Numbered from the stretch's first letter, positions 25,207 to 34,535 are shown. The stretch is 64,000 nt of DNA from Diplocloster hominis (GCF_032380655.1 NZ_JAWDIY010000010.1:124001-188000); one strand, 5' to 3'. Numbers and translations are program-made. The notes: generated from the sequence alone by a model not told the origin.

Positions 25207-25293
25207 AGTATAGGGGAGAGAATAACGGATGAGTCCATCAATTCAAATCATGGAAGTTCAGCAGTATTTCAGCAGAAGTTCACCAGAAGTTTG

Positions 25294-25322
25294 TTGAATT
25301 CGCCCCCCGATGGTGTTACAAT
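25294..25322 (+). promoter_or_regulatory. Probable secA promoter
   Basis: TTGAAT (25294-25299), 17 bases, TACAAT (25317-25322). Start would be near 25330, 40 bases before the secA ATG. Confidence 0.5.
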
Positions 25323-25369
25323 GTGGTATATGTGACCATATAGAAAGATAAAATAGGAGCGAACAAGGT

Positions 25370-27937
25370 ATGAAATTAATAGAAAAAGTATTTGGTACCC
25401 ACAGCGACCATGAGCTGAAGCGCATCTATCCAATCGTAGACAAGATCGAGGCTATGAGAGATACGATGATGTCCCTGTCCGATGAAGAATTGCGGGACAA
25501 GACCAGAGAGTTTAAGCAGCGTCTGGGAAGCGGCGAGACACTGGATGATATTCTGCCGGAAGCATTTGCAACGGTCAGAGAAGCGGCCAGACGTGTACTG
25601 AATATGGAACATTACAGGGTACAGCTGATTGGAGGCATCATTCTTCATCAGGGCCGTATTGCTGAGATGAAGACTGGTGAAGGTAAGACGCTGGTATCCA
25701 CGCTGCCGGCCTATCTGAACGCGCTGGAAGGCAAAGGCGTACACATCGTAACCGTCAATGACTACCTGGCGCACCGTGACGCGGAGTGGATGGGAAAGGT
25801 ACATGAGTTCCTGGGCCTGAAAGTCGGCGTTGTATTGAATTCCATGACCAACGATGAGAGACGCGTTGCCTATAACTGCGATATTACCTACGTAACCAAT
25901 AATGAACTGGGGTTTGATTACCTGAGGGACAACATGGTGATCTATAAGGCCCAGCTGGTACAGCGGGAGCTGCACTATGCGATCATCGACGAGGTCGACT
26001 CCGTCTTGATCGATGAGGCCAGAACCCCGTTGATCATCTCCGGCCAGAGCGGCAAGTCCACCAAACTGTATGAAGTGTGCGACATGCTGGCCAGACGTTT
26101 AAAGCGCGGTGAGGAGAGCAAAGAATTCTCCAAGATGGATGCCATTATGGGAGAGGACATCGAGGAGACCGGTGATTTTATTGTAAATGAAAAAGATAAG
26201 CAGGTGAACCTGACTGCGGAAGGCGTGCGCAGAGTAGAGGAATTCTTCAAGATTGAAAACCTGGCGGATGCGGAAAATATCGAGATCCAGCACAATATGA
26301 TCCTGGCGCTGCGGGCCCACTATCTGATGTTCCGGGATCAGGATTATGTGGTTCAGGAAGATAAAGTCATCATCGTGGATGAATTTACCGGCCGTCTGAT
26401 GCCCGGCAGACGTTATTCCGACGGTCTGCACCAGGCGATCGAAGCAAAAGAGCATGTGCAGGTAAAAAGAGAGAGCAAGACCCTGGCAACGATTACGTTC
26501 CAGAATTTCTTCAATAAATATACGAAAAAATCCGGTATGACCGGTACCGCACTGACGGAAGAAAAGGAATTCCGTGAGATTTATGGAATGGACGTTGTGG
26601 AGATCCCCACCAACCGTCCTGTGATCCGTAAAGACAATCAGGACGCGGTATACAAGACTAAGAAAGAAAAATACAAAGCAGTCATCGACGAGATCGTGGA
26701 GTCCCATGCCAAAGGACAGCCCGTACTGGTGGGTACGATTACCATCGAGACCTCTGAACTCTTAAGCGGTATGCTGAAGAAAAAAGGAATCCAGCACAAC
26801 GTGCTGAATGCGAAATTCCATGAGCTGGAGGCCGAGATCGTCGCTCAGGCCGGTATCCACGGCGCTGTGACCATCGCGACCAATATGGCCGGCCGTGGTA
26901 CGGATATTAAGCTGGACGACGCGGCCAGGGAAGCGGGCGGGCTGAAGATCATCGGTACGGAACGTCATGAGTCCAGACGTATCGATAACCAGTTGCGGGG
27001 ACGTTCCGGACGTCAGGGAGACCCCGGAGAATCCCGCTTCTATATTTCACTGGAAGATGACCTGATGCGTCTGTTCGGTTCTGAGCGGATGCTGACCATG
27101 TTTAATACCCTGGGTGTTCCCGAGGGCGAGCAGATCGAGCACAAGATGCTGTCCAACGCCATCGAAACCGCCCAGAAGAAGATTGAAAATAATAACTTTG
27201 GAATCCGTAAAAATCTGCTGCAATACGACCAGGTAATGAACGAGCAGCGGGAAATTATATACGAAGAGAGGCGCCGGGTGCTGGACGGAGAGAGCATGCG
27301 GGATTCTATCTACAAGATGATTACGGATATTACGGAAAGTTGTGTAGATACTGTTATAGGAGACGACCAGGATCCGGAAGAATGGAATCTGGAAGAATTG
27401 AATCTGATGCTGCGCCAGATCATTCCGGTAGCGCCGATCACCGAAGAGAAAGTGGCTGGTCTGAAAAAGAACCAGTTAAAACACAAACTGAAGGAGGAAG
27501 GCGTTAAGCTCTACGAGACCAAAGAAGCGGAATTCCCCGAAGCAGAGACCCTGCGTGAATTGGAGCGTGTATTCCTGTTAAAGGTAATCGACCGGAAATG
27601 GATGGACCACATCGACGATATGGATCAGCTCCGTCAGGGGATCGGACTCCAGGCCTACGGCCAGAGAGATCCGCTGGTAGAATATAAGATGGCAGGCTAC
27701 GAGATGTTCGACGTCATGACCGCCAGCATCCAGGAGGATACGGTTCGCATTCTGATGCACATCCGTGTGGAAGAGAAAGCGGAACGTGAGCAGGTAGCCA
27801 AAGTAACCGGGACGAACAAAGATGACAGCGCTGTAAAAGCGCCCAAGCGCCGCGAGTCCGAAAAAGTCTATCCCAACGATCCCTGCCCCTGCGGCAGCGG
27901 AAAGAAATACAAACAATGCTGCGGCCGCCGCGCTTAA
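25370..27937 (+). CDS. secA: Preprotein translocase ATPase SecA
   Basis: An 855-residue motor that pushes unfolded proteins through SecYEG. Features in order: the N-terminal region, Walker A MKTGEGKT (about 103-110), the preprotein-binding domain, IIDEVDSVLIDEARTPL as Walker B, the GTDIKL segment of the second motor domain (TNMAGRGTDIKL), the QLRGRSGRQGDPG helicase motif, the helical scaffold, and the C-terminal zinc tail CPCGSGKKYKQCC that binds SecB-like partners or lipids. The ribosome site is TAGGAGCGA. It precedes prfB, an arrangement conserved in many Firmicutes. Confidence 0.98.
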   Translation: MKLIEKVFGTHSDHELKRIYPIVDKIEAMRDTMMSLSDEELRDKTREFKQRLGSGETLDDILPEAFATVREAARRVLNMEHYRVQLIGGIILHQGRIAEMKTGEGKTLVSTLPAYLNALEGKGVHIVTVNDYLAHRDAEWMGKVHEFLGLKVGVVLNSMTNDERRVAYNCDITYVTNNELGFDYLRDNMVIYKAQLVQRELHYAIIDEVDSVLIDEARTPLIISGQSGKSTKLYEVCDMLARRLKRGEESKEFSKMDAIMGEDIEETGDFIVNEKDKQVNLTAEGVRRVEEFFKIENLADAENIEIQHNMILALRAHYLMFRDQDYVVQEDKVIIVDEFTGRLMPGRRYSDGLHQAIEAKEHVQVKRESKTLATITFQNFFNKYTKKSGMTGTALTEEKEFREIYGMDVVEIPTNRPVIRKDNQDAVYKTKKEKYKAVIDEIVESHAKGQPVLVGTITIETSELLSGMLKKKGIQHNVLNAKFHELEAEIVAQAGIHGAVTIATNMAGRGTDIKLDDAAREAGGLKIIGTERHESRRIDNQLRGRSGRQGDPGESRFYISLEDDLMRLFGSERMLTMFNTLGVPEGEQIEHKMLSNAIETAQKKIENNNFGIRKNLLQYDQVMNEQREIIYEERRRVLDGESMRDSIYKMITDITESCVDTVIGDDQDPEEWNLEELNLMLRQIIPVAPITEEKVAGLKKNQLKHKLKEEGVKLYETKEAEFPEAETLRELERVFLLKVIDRKWMDHIDDMDQLRQGIGLQAYGQRDPLVEYKMAGYEMFDVMTASIQEDTVRILMHIRVEEKAEREQVAKVTGTNKDDSAVKAPKRRESEKVYPNDPCPCGSGKKYKQCCGRRA

Positions 27938-28021
27938 CAGTTCAGGCCCAGACGCCGCGAAATGAAAGATTGTAAATCCAACATGCAAAACGATGTGAAA
28001 TACAGGAAAGAAGGTGAAGCA

Positions 28022-29147
28022 ATGGTAGAATTAGATCAATTCAAAGTTACACTCAGCTCATATGAGACTCCATTAGCGGAAGTGAGGGATTCACTTTGAC
28101 TTAGCAGTCAAAGAGAAGAGAATCGAAGAGCTGGAGCGGGAAATGGAAGCTCCCGGGTTCTGGGATGACACCGATCGTTCCCAGAAGCTGATGAAAGAAT
28201 TAAAAGGCCTGAAGTCGGATGTGGAGACCTGCCGTGATCTGGAGCAGACCTACGACGATATTCAGACCATGATCGAAATGGGATACGAGGAAAATGATGA
28301 GTCGCTGATCCCGGAGATTCAGGAGATGCTGGACGGGTTTAGCTCCGATCTGGATAAGATCCGTATCAAGACCCTGCTCTCCGATGAGTTTGACGGATAC
28401 GACGCGATCGTCACACTCCATGCCGGAGCAGGCGGCACAGAATCCTGCGACTGGACCGGAATGCTCTACCGGATGTACAGCCGGTGGGCCGAGTCCAAAG
28501 GCTACTCACTGGAAGTGCTGGACTATCTGGACGGAGATGAAGCCGGCATTAAATCCGTCACCTTCCAGGTATCCGGAGAAAATGCCTTCGGCTACCTGAA
28601 GTCCGAGAAGGGAGTCCATCGTCTGGTACGAATCTCGCCTTTTAACGCGGCAGGAAAACGGCAGACCTCCTTTGCCTCCTGCGATGTCATGCCCGACATC
28701 GAAGAAGATCTGGACGTGGAAATCAACGACGACGACATTCGGATCGATACCTATCGAAGCAGCGGAGCCGGCGGACAGCACATCAACAAGACCTCCTCCG
28801 CCATCCGGATCACCCACATACCCACCGGGGTCGTGGTCCAGTGCCAGAACGAGCGTTCCCAGCACAGCAACAAAGACAAAGCCATGCAGATGTTAAAATC
28901 AAAACTCTACATGCTGAAAAAGCAGGAAAACGCAGATAAAATCTCAGACATCCGCGGTGAAGTCAAAGAGATCGGATGGGGCAACCAGATCCGATCCTAT
29001 GTCATGCAGCCCTACACCATGGTCAAAGACCACCGCACCGGCGAGGAAACCGGCAACGTAGACAGCGTAATGGACGGAAATCTGGACCCCTTTATCAGCG
29101 CATATCTAAAATGGCAGAGCCTTTCCAATAAAACTACAGCGGAGTGA
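28022..29147 (+). CDS. prfB: Peptide chain release factor 2, with programmed +1 frameshift
   Basis: The gene begins at ATG 28022 (after AAGAAGGTGAAGCA) and reads 25 codons to TGA at 28097-28099. A +1 slip at CTT TGA C moves translation into the frame that continues from 28098 (GAC) to 29147, giving about 374 residues. The slip site is the classic CTTTGAC with a purine-rich GTGAGGG upstream. RF2 recognises UGA, so it controls its own synthesis through this stop. Diagnostic parts are SPFNAAGKRQTS (the RF2-type SPF tripeptide, reads UGA/UAA) and SGAGGQHINKTSSA (GGQ, peptide release). Reading the gene only from the internal ATG at 28143 would lose about 41 residues. Confidence 0.97.
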
Positions 29148-29148
29148 T

Positions 29149-29518
29149 CTGTAAAGAAGGGCCGGAGCAGGCTGCCGTGGGGAGCTGAGGGCCGGAGCGG
29201 GCTGTCGTAAGGACTGGTTCACAGAGCGGCGGCCCAAAAGTAACGGGGGCCAAATCGCATCGGCCGTACCTAAGAACGGGTAACTCCGAAGAGTACGAAA
29301 CCTCTCATTAGCAGGACCCGGGGCAAACTCGCCAAAGTACGGCTCAGACAGTGCCCCGGGTCCTGCGAGGTTTCGCCCTCTTCTGCGTAACCCGTTCTAA
29401 GGTACGGCCTCAAGCGATTTGGCCCCCGTTACTTTTGGGCCGCCGCTCTGTGAGCCAGTCCTTACGACAGCCCGCTCCGGCCCTCAGCTCCCCACGGCAG
29501 CCTGCTCCTGCTTTACAG
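29149..29518. repeat. Giant inverted repeat 1 (370 bp, 95-bp near-perfect outer stem)
   Basis: Bases 29164-29258 pair with 29414-29508: 95 bp with one T/C difference, which would be a G-U pair in RNA. CTGTAAAG and CTTTACAG at the ends (29149, 29511) extend the stem. The inner 155 bases form a weaker imperfect stem with internal loops around CAGGACCCGGGGCA and its complement. The same inner core, in opposite orientation, is found in the repeat at 29743. It begins right after the prfB stop. Confidence 0.95.
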
Positions 29519-29742
29519 CATTCTTAAGATGCATGTGCTTAAGATTAGGCACTTACTTATAATTGATTTTCTGCGAAAATGGCAAAATTTAGGTTCCGGT
29601 GAATCCGGGCTAAGATATCAGCAGAAAATAAAAATGCAAGTTAATTCTTTATCTTTAATTCCTTTTGACAGTTATTTAATTGAAAATATTGAACAAACAT
29701 AACCCGGTCTGCGAAACATGGAAACTGGCTTTAAATAGTGCA
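29519..29742. other. AT-rich spacer between two giant hairpins
   Basis: 224 bases with no open frame of note. It is much more AT-rich than the flanking hairpins and has TTCCGGTGAATCCGG-type small dyads. I see no promoter, RNA gene or coding signal that I can support. Confidence 0.4.
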
Positions 29743-30020
29743 GGGATGAGAGGGAGACGGCGGGGGCCTGGCGGGGGGCGGAAAACCTTGTGGGGCTATA
29801 TCGCTTGAGGCCGGCCTTAGAACGGGTTACGCAGATGGAGGGAGAACCTCGCAGGGCCCGGGACACTGTCCGAGCCGGTTTTTGGCGAGTTTGTCCCGGA
29901 CCCTGCTAATAAGAGGTTCTCCCTCCATCGGAGTTACCCGTTCTTAGGACCGGCCGAAGCGATATAGCCCCACAAGGTTTTCCGCCCCCCGCCAGGCCCC
30001 CGCCGTCTCCCTCTCATCCC
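29743..30020. repeat. Giant inverted repeat 2 (278 bp, 64-bp perfect outer stem)
   Basis: Bases 29743-29806 pair perfectly with 29957-30020 (64 bp). The inner part, 29807-29956, matches the core of repeat 1 in reverse orientation: both keep CTTAGAACGGGTTACGCAGA, CACTGTC, TTTGGCGAGTTTG, and GGAGTTACCCGTTCTTAGG. Where the cores differ, the opposite arm changes too (for example GGGACA/TGTCCC here, GGGGCA/TGCCCC in repeat 1). The outer stems of the two repeats are unrelated. Confidence 0.95.
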
Positions 30021-30080
30021 GGTCCCATTTCCAGTCCCATTTCCAGTCCCCCCACGCCAGCCCCAAAACCGAAAAAAAGG

Positions 30081-30109
30081 TTGCATGAAGCAGGTAAGTG
30101 TGATAATAT
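30081..30109 (+). promoter_or_regulatory. Possible promoter of the ACT protein-hom operon
   Basis: TTGCAT (30081-30086), 17 bases, TAATAT (30104-30109). Moderate match; start near 30116, 45 bases before the ATG. Confidence 0.35.
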
Positions 30110-30160
30110 CTTTGTTGTGAATACAAATGTATTTCCTGTGCAAACACGAAAGGTGATCAT

Positions 30161-30604
30161 ATGGCAGAAGAAAGTAAATACTATCTGGTGAAACGAAAAG
30201 CAGTGCCTGAGGTGCTGTTGAAAGTGATCGAAGCCAAGCGCCTGCTGGAATCGGGGAAGGTCGAAACCGTACAGGAGGCTACGGAAATGCTGGGGATCAG
30301 CAGAAGTTCTTTCTATAAGTACAAGGATGACATATTTCCGTTTCATGATAATGTCCGGGGAAAGACCATAACTTTTGTGATGCAGATGGACGATGAACCG
30401 GGATTATTGTCTGAGGTGCTTAAGACAGTTGCGGATTTTCACGCAAATATTCTGACGATACACCAGAGTATTCCTGTTAACGGGATCGCGTCGCTGACCC
30501 TCAGCGTGGATATTTTACCGACAACCGGGGATGTGACACAGATGCTGGATACTATTGAACGTAATAATGGAATTCATTATATTAAAATATTAGCTAGGGA
30601 GTGA
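30161..30604 (+). CDS. ACT-domain protein (PheB / UPF0735 family)
   Basis: A 147-residue protein. The N-terminal 60 residues contain a helix-turn-helix-like segment (VQEATEMLGISRSSFYKYKD), and the C-terminal half is an ACT domain (GKTITFVMQMDDEPGLLSEV, VNGIASLTLSVDI), an amino-acid-binding module. The family is often placed before hom or phe genes in Firmicutes and is thought to regulate or sense amino acids; no enzyme activity is established. Homoserine dehydrogenase follows only 4 bases later, so they are co-translated. Ribosome site AAAGGTGATC. Confidence 0.9.
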   Translation: MAEESKYYLVKRKAVPEVLLKVIEAKRLLESGKVETVQEATEMLGISRSSFYKYKDDIFPFHDNVRGKTITFVMQMDDEPGLLSEVLKTVADFHANILTIHQSIPVNGIASLTLSVDILPTTGDVTQMLDTIERNNGIHYIKILARE

Positions 30605-30608
30605 CGAG

Positions 30609-31832
30609 ATGATTAAAATCGCGGTATTGGGATACGGAACGGTAGGGTCCGGAGTAGTGGAAGTGTTAAATACAAATCAGAGCAGCATTGATCAAAAAGC
30701 CGGTCAGGAAATCCGGGTGAAATATGTCCTGGATCTGAGAGATTTCCCGGGAGATCCGGTGGAACCGGTTCTGGTACATGACTTTGAGACGATTGTAAAT
30801 GATCCGGAAATTAAAATTGTAGTGGAGGCAATGGGCGGTGTGGAACCGGCTTATACATTCTCGAAACGCAGCCTCCTGGCGGGAAAAAGCGTGTGTACCT
30901 CCAACAAGGAGCTGGTTGCGAAGCATGGAGCTGAACTTCTGGCGATTGCCAAGGATAAGAATATCAACTATCTGTTTGAAGCCAGCGTAGGCGGCGGAAT
31001 ACCCATTATCCGGCCGCTGAACTCCTCCCTGACTGCGGATGAATTTGATGAGATTACCGGTATATTGAACGGTACGACGAACTATATCCTGACGAAGATG
31101 TCAGAAGAGGGGCTGGAATTCGACACGGTTTTGAAGGAAGCCCAGGACCGCGGTTATGCGGAGCGGAATCCGGAAGCGGATGTGGAGGGCTACGATGCCT
31201 GCCGGAAAATCGCGATTTTGACCTCCCTGGCTGCGGGACAGCAGGTGGATTATCAGGATATATACACGGAAGGAATAACGAAGATCTCCGTACATGACAT
31301 CGCCTATGCGAAGCAGATGGGAATGGTCATCAAGCTTCTGGCGACCAGCAGGAAGGAGAATGGACGGTTTTATTCGATGGTAGCGCCTTTCCTGTTAAAT
31401 GAAGATCATCCGCTCTACAGCGTGAGCGGCGTGTTTAACGCTATTTTCCTGCATGGGAATGTGCTGGGAGATGTGATGTTCTATGGAAGCGGAGCAGGTA
31501 AACTGCCGACCGCCAGCGCAGTGGTTTCAGATGTGATCGATGCGGCGAAGCATCAGGAACGCAATATTATGGTATCCTGGAGCAGCCAGAAGCTGGAGCT
31601 GGGCGATATCGCGGATTCCAGGAGTAAATTTTTTGTTCGGGTTTCCGGAAACGCGGACACGGATTTAGGGAAAATAAAAGAAGTATTCGGCGATGTGAAG
31701 CTGGTTCAGGTCCCGGAATATAAAGATGAGTTCGGATTTGTCAGCGGGCTGATGAGCGAGGCGGATTATGAGAAAAAAGCGGCAAAAGTGCCTGGAATCC
31801 TGAAACGAATCCGTGTGGAAGAGCGAATTTAA
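30609..31832 (+). CDS. hom: Homoserine dehydrogenase
   Basis: A 407-residue enzyme that reduces aspartate semialdehyde to homoserine, the branch toward threonine and methionine. The NAD(P) site is VLGYGTVGSGVVEVL near the start; the substrate region has ASVGGGIPIIRPL and GILNGTTNYILTKM; Lys/Asp catalytic residues fall in the ERNPEADVEGYDACRKIAIL segment; a C-terminal ACT domain (from about 330, FFVRVSGNADTDLGKIKEVF) suggests threonine feedback control. Length is standard for the Firmicute enzyme. It is 4 bases downstream of the ACT-domain gene. Confidence 0.97.
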   Translation: MIKIAVLGYGTVGSGVVEVLNTNQSSIDQKAGQEIRVKYVLDLRDFPGDPVEPVLVHDFETIVNDPEIKIVVEAMGGVEPAYTFSKRSLLAGKSVCTSNKELVAKHGAELLAIAKDKNINYLFEASVGGGIPIIRPLNSSLTADEFDEITGILNGTTNYILTKMSEEGLEFDTVLKEAQDRGYAERNPEADVEGYDACRKIAILTSLAAGQQVDYQDIYTEGITKISVHDIAYAKQMGMVIKLLATSRKENGRFYSMVAPFLLNEDHPLYSVSGVFNAIFLHGNVLGDVMFYGSGAGKLPTASAVVSDVIDAAKHQERNIMVSWSSQKLELGDIADSRSKFFVRVSGNADTDLGKIKEVFGDVKLVQVPEYKDEFGFVSGLMSEADYEKKAAKVPGILKRIRVEERI

Positions 31833-31876
31833 AAAATGAAGTAAAAAGCGATTAAAAACGAAGTAATTATAGTAGA

Positions 31877-31906
31877 TTGAAAAAGAAAAATAAAAAGTGG
31901 TATAAA
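31877..31906 (+). promoter_or_regulatory. Probable promoter of apgM-lysC
   Basis: TTGAAA (31877-31882), 18 bases, TATAAA (31901-31906), in a very AT-rich 117-bp gap. GGTATaaaATACC forms a short dyad over the -10. Confidence 0.45.
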
Positions 31907-31949
31907 ATACCAACGTAAATAGACGCAAACAGCGGTACTGGAGGATATC

Positions 31950-33155
31950 ATGAAGTATGTTGTGGTTTTAGGGGACGGTATGGCAGACCGGCCTATTGAT
32001 GAGCTGGGGGGAATGACTCCTCTGGAATATGCCAAGACACCGGTGATGGATGGACTTGCGGCTGTTTCAGAGATCGGTCTGGTGCAGACGATCCCGGAAG
32101 GGATGAAACCCGGGAGCGACACGGCCAATCTGGCGGTGCTGGGTTATAATCCCAGAGACTACTATACCGGCCGTTCCCCATTGGAAGCGCTGAGCATCGG
32201 TGTGGATATGAAACCGACCGACATCGCCATGCGCTGTAATATCGTCACCCTGACGGAGGATGACGTGCCCTACGAGGAGAAAGTGATTCTGGATCACAGC
32301 TCTGGAGAGATCAGTACACAGGAAGCGGCGCAGCTACTGGAGGCGGTGAGAGCGGAACTTGAGAGCGACAGATACAAGTTTTACGTGGGAACCAGCTACC
32401 GGCATCTGTTGATCTGGGATCAGGGACAGGTGATCGATCTGGCGCAGCCCCATGATGTGCTGGGACAGCAGATCGGTAAACATCTTCCCACAGATCCGGT
32501 TCTTAGGGATATGATGAAGAGAAGCTACGATATACTGGTGCATCATCCGGTGAATCAGGCCCGCAGGGAAAAGGGGTTGAATCCTGCGAATTCCCTGTGG
32601 TTCTGGGGAGCCGGTACCCGGCCGGCCCTGTCCTCCTTTGAGGAGAAAAACCATAAAAAGGGAGCCATGATTTCCGCGGTAGACCTGTTGAAGGGAATCG
32701 CGGTAGGTGCCGGTATGAAAAATATTATCGTGGAAGGCGCAGACGGCACGTTACATACGAATTATGAAGGAAAGGCCCAGGCGGCGGCCGACGTGCTTTT
32801 AAATGAGGGGTATGATTTCGTCTATGTTCATGTAGAGGCTCCGGATGAGATGGGGCACCAGGGAAGTATAGAGCGGAAAGTCCAGTCCATCGAATACCTG
32901 GACGGCCGGGTGATCGGGCCGTTAAAAGAAAAGTTAAGTGCGTCCGGGGAACCCTTTCGAATGCTGATTATGCCGGACCATCCCACCCCGATCTGTGTCA
33001 GGACGCACACATCAGATCCGGTTCCCTATCTGCTGTATGACAGCAGTGCCCCCGGCTCATATAGCTGGAAATATAATGAGAGGGAAGCGCAGAAGAGCGG
33101 AAACCGTGTGGACAAAGGCTATAAGATGATAGATTATCTGTTTTCCGGACAGTAG
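31950..33155 (+). CDS. apgM: ApgM-type phosphoglycerate mutase family protein; possible alternative homoserine kinase
   Basis: A 401-residue member of the archaeal-type, cofactor-independent phosphoglycerate mutase family (alkaline phosphatase superfamily). Metal ligand Asp9 is in VLGDGMADRP; the phospho-accepting Ser56 is in KPGSDTANLAVLGYNP; further ligands are in HVEAPDEMGHQG and MPDHPTP. It would interconvert 3- and 2-phosphoglycerate. The position between homoserine dehydrogenase and aspartate kinase, with no thrB in sight, matches the genomic context for which related proteins have been proposed as homoserine kinase analogues. Which reaction it performs cannot be settled from sequence. 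Ribosome site TGGAGGATATC. Confidence 0.88.
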   Translation: MKYVVVLGDGMADRPIDELGGMTPLEYAKTPVMDGLAAVSEIGLVQTIPEGMKPGSDTANLAVLGYNPRDYYTGRSPLEALSIGVDMKPTDIAMRCNIVTLTEDDVPYEEKVILDHSSGEISTQEAAQLLEAVRAELESDRYKFYVGTSYRHLLIWDQGQVIDLAQPHDVLGQQIGKHLPTDPVLRDMMKRSYDILVHHPVNQARREKGLNPANSLWFWGAGTRPALSSFEEKNHKKGAMISAVDLLKGIAVGAGMKNIIVEGADGTLHTNYEGKAQAAADVLLNEGYDFVYVHVEAPDEMGHQGSIERKVQSIEYLDGRVIGPLKEKLSASGEPFRMLIMPDHPTPICVRTHTSDPVPYLLYDSSAPGSYSWKYNEREAQKSGNRVDKGYKMIDYLFSGQ

Positions 33156-33192
33156 AAGATACACCGTGTGTAATGCGGTATAGGAGGTAAAT

Positions 33193-34401
33193 ATGCTGAT
33201 TGTTAAGAAATTTGGTGGCTCATCAGTGGCTGATAAAGAGAGAATCATGAATGTGGCTGTGCGATGCATTGAGGATTATAAGCGCGGTCACGATATCGTG
33301 GTGGTGCTCTCTGCTATGGGAAAAACCACGGACCAGCTGCTGGCGAAGGCTTATGATATCAACCCCCTTGCGTCTAAGCGGGAACTGGATATGCTGCTGA
33401 CGACCGGTGAGCAGACCAGTGTGGCACTGATGGCTATGGCGATGGACTATCTGGGAGTACCGGCCGTCTCTTTGAATGCGTTTCAGGTGGCCATGCACAC
33501 CACTTCCAAATACGGGAATTCCAGACTGAAAAGAATTGATTCCGAACGGATCCGGCATGAACTGGACAGCAGGAAAATCGTAATCATCACAGGCTTCCAG
33601 GGTGTCAATAAATACGATGATTTAACGACGCTGGGCCGCGGAGGTTCCGACACCACGGCGGTAGCGCTGGCAGCCGCGCTTCGTGCAGACGCCTGCGAGA
33701 TCTATACAGATGTGGAAGGCGTATATACTGCCGATCCAAGAGTTGTACCCAATGCTAAGAAGTTAAAGGAGATCACCTACGACGAAATGCTGGAGATGGC
33801 TACACTGGGAGCCAAAGTGCTCCACAACCGCTCTGTGGAAATGGCAAAGAAGTATGGAGTGCCGTTAGTCGTGCGTTCAAGTTTAAATACCGCTGAAGGA
33901 ACAGTTGTGAAGGAGGAAGTTAAAGTGGAAGGAATGTTATTAAGCGGAGTTGCCGCTGATAAGAATACAGCCAGAATTTCTGTGATCGGACTGAAAGACG
34001 AACCGGGTATCGCGTTCAAATTGTTTAATGTGCTGGCGCGTAAGAACATCAATGTAGATATTATCCTGCAGTCTGTCGGCCGGGACGGGACCAAAGATAT
34101 CTCCTTCACGGTGGACCGTACGGACTTAAGGGAGGCATTGGATACCCTGGAAGAAAACAAGGGCAGAATCACCGCCCAAAAGATTACGTATGAAGACAAT
34201 GTGGCGAAGGTATCTGTGATCGGAGCCGGTATGATGTCGAATCCGGGAGTGGCTGCCAAGATGTTCGAAGCTTTGTACAACGCAGGGGTGAATATTAAGA
34301 TGATATCAACCTCAGAGATCAGGGTAACGGTTCTCATCAATGAGAGCGAAGCGGAAAAAGCCATGGTGGCTGTCCATGATTACTTTGGACTGGAAGATTA
34401 A
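33193..34401 (+). CDS. lysC: Aspartate kinase
   Basis: A 402-residue enzyme that phosphorylates aspartate, the entry step to Lys, Thr, Met and diaminopimelate. The kinase domain has KKFGGSSVADKERI at the start, TTGEQTSVALMA, GFQGVNKYDDLTTLGRGGSD and YTDVEGVYTADPR. Two ACT domains form the end (ARISVIGLKDEPGIAFKLFN and VAKVSVIGAGMMSNPGVA), where Lys or Thr bind. An internal ATG (GMLLSGVAADK) after GGAGGAAG-like sequence could give the separate beta subunit seen in Bacillus. Ribosome site TAGGAGGTAA. Confidence 0.97.
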   Translation: MLIVKKFGGSSVADKERIMNVAVRCIEDYKRGHDIVVVLSAMGKTTDQLLAKAYDINPLASKRELDMLLTTGEQTSVALMAMAMDYLGVPAVSLNAFQVAMHTTSKYGNSRLKRIDSERIRHELDSRKIVIITGFQGVNKYDDLTTLGRGGSDTTAVALAAALRADACEIYTDVEGVYTADPRVVPNAKKLKEITYDEMLEMATLGAKVLHNRSVEMAKKYGVPLVVRSSLNTAEGTVVKEEVKVEGMLLSGVAADKNTARISVIGLKDEPGIAFKLFNVLARKNINVDIILQSVGRDGTKDISFTVDRTDLREALDTLEENKGRITAQKITYEDNVAKVSVIGAGMMSNPGVAAKMFEALYNAGVNIKMISTSEIRVTVLINESEAEKAMVAVHDYFGLED

Positions 34402-34491
34402 AGTGTGAGCGGTCCGCAAGATTAAAGTGGGGACCGGAAGAGGAATGTAGAGATAAAGGTTGACAGTTAACGTACAGCTTGTCAAATATGG

Positions 34492-34535
34492 GGCTGTCGG
34501 GAAATCCGGTAAGACGGATTCATTTCCCGACAGCC
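34492..34535 (+). terminator. Stem-loop downstream of lysC
   Basis: GGCTGTCGGGAAAT (34492-34505) and ATTTCCCGACAGCC (34522-34535), 14-bp perfect stem, with an inner CCG/CGG. There is no T-run directly after it; a second dyad (GGGATACCA and TGGCATCCC) follows at 34550. Probably the end of the lysC message. Confidence 0.55.

Noticed and set aside
28143..29147. Release factor 2 read as starting at the internal ATG 28143
   Set aside because: It loses the N-terminal domain; the upstream frame with the CTTTGAC slip site gives the full protein.
29149..30020. Insertion sequence or MITE with transposase
   Set aside because: No transposase frame, no obvious target-site duplication, and the outer arms of the two copies are unrelated, unlike terminal repeats of one family.
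29934..30147. Minus-strand frames in the second 29 kb hairpin
   Set aside because: They read through the palindrome arm and Gly/Arg-rich low complexity with no start signal.
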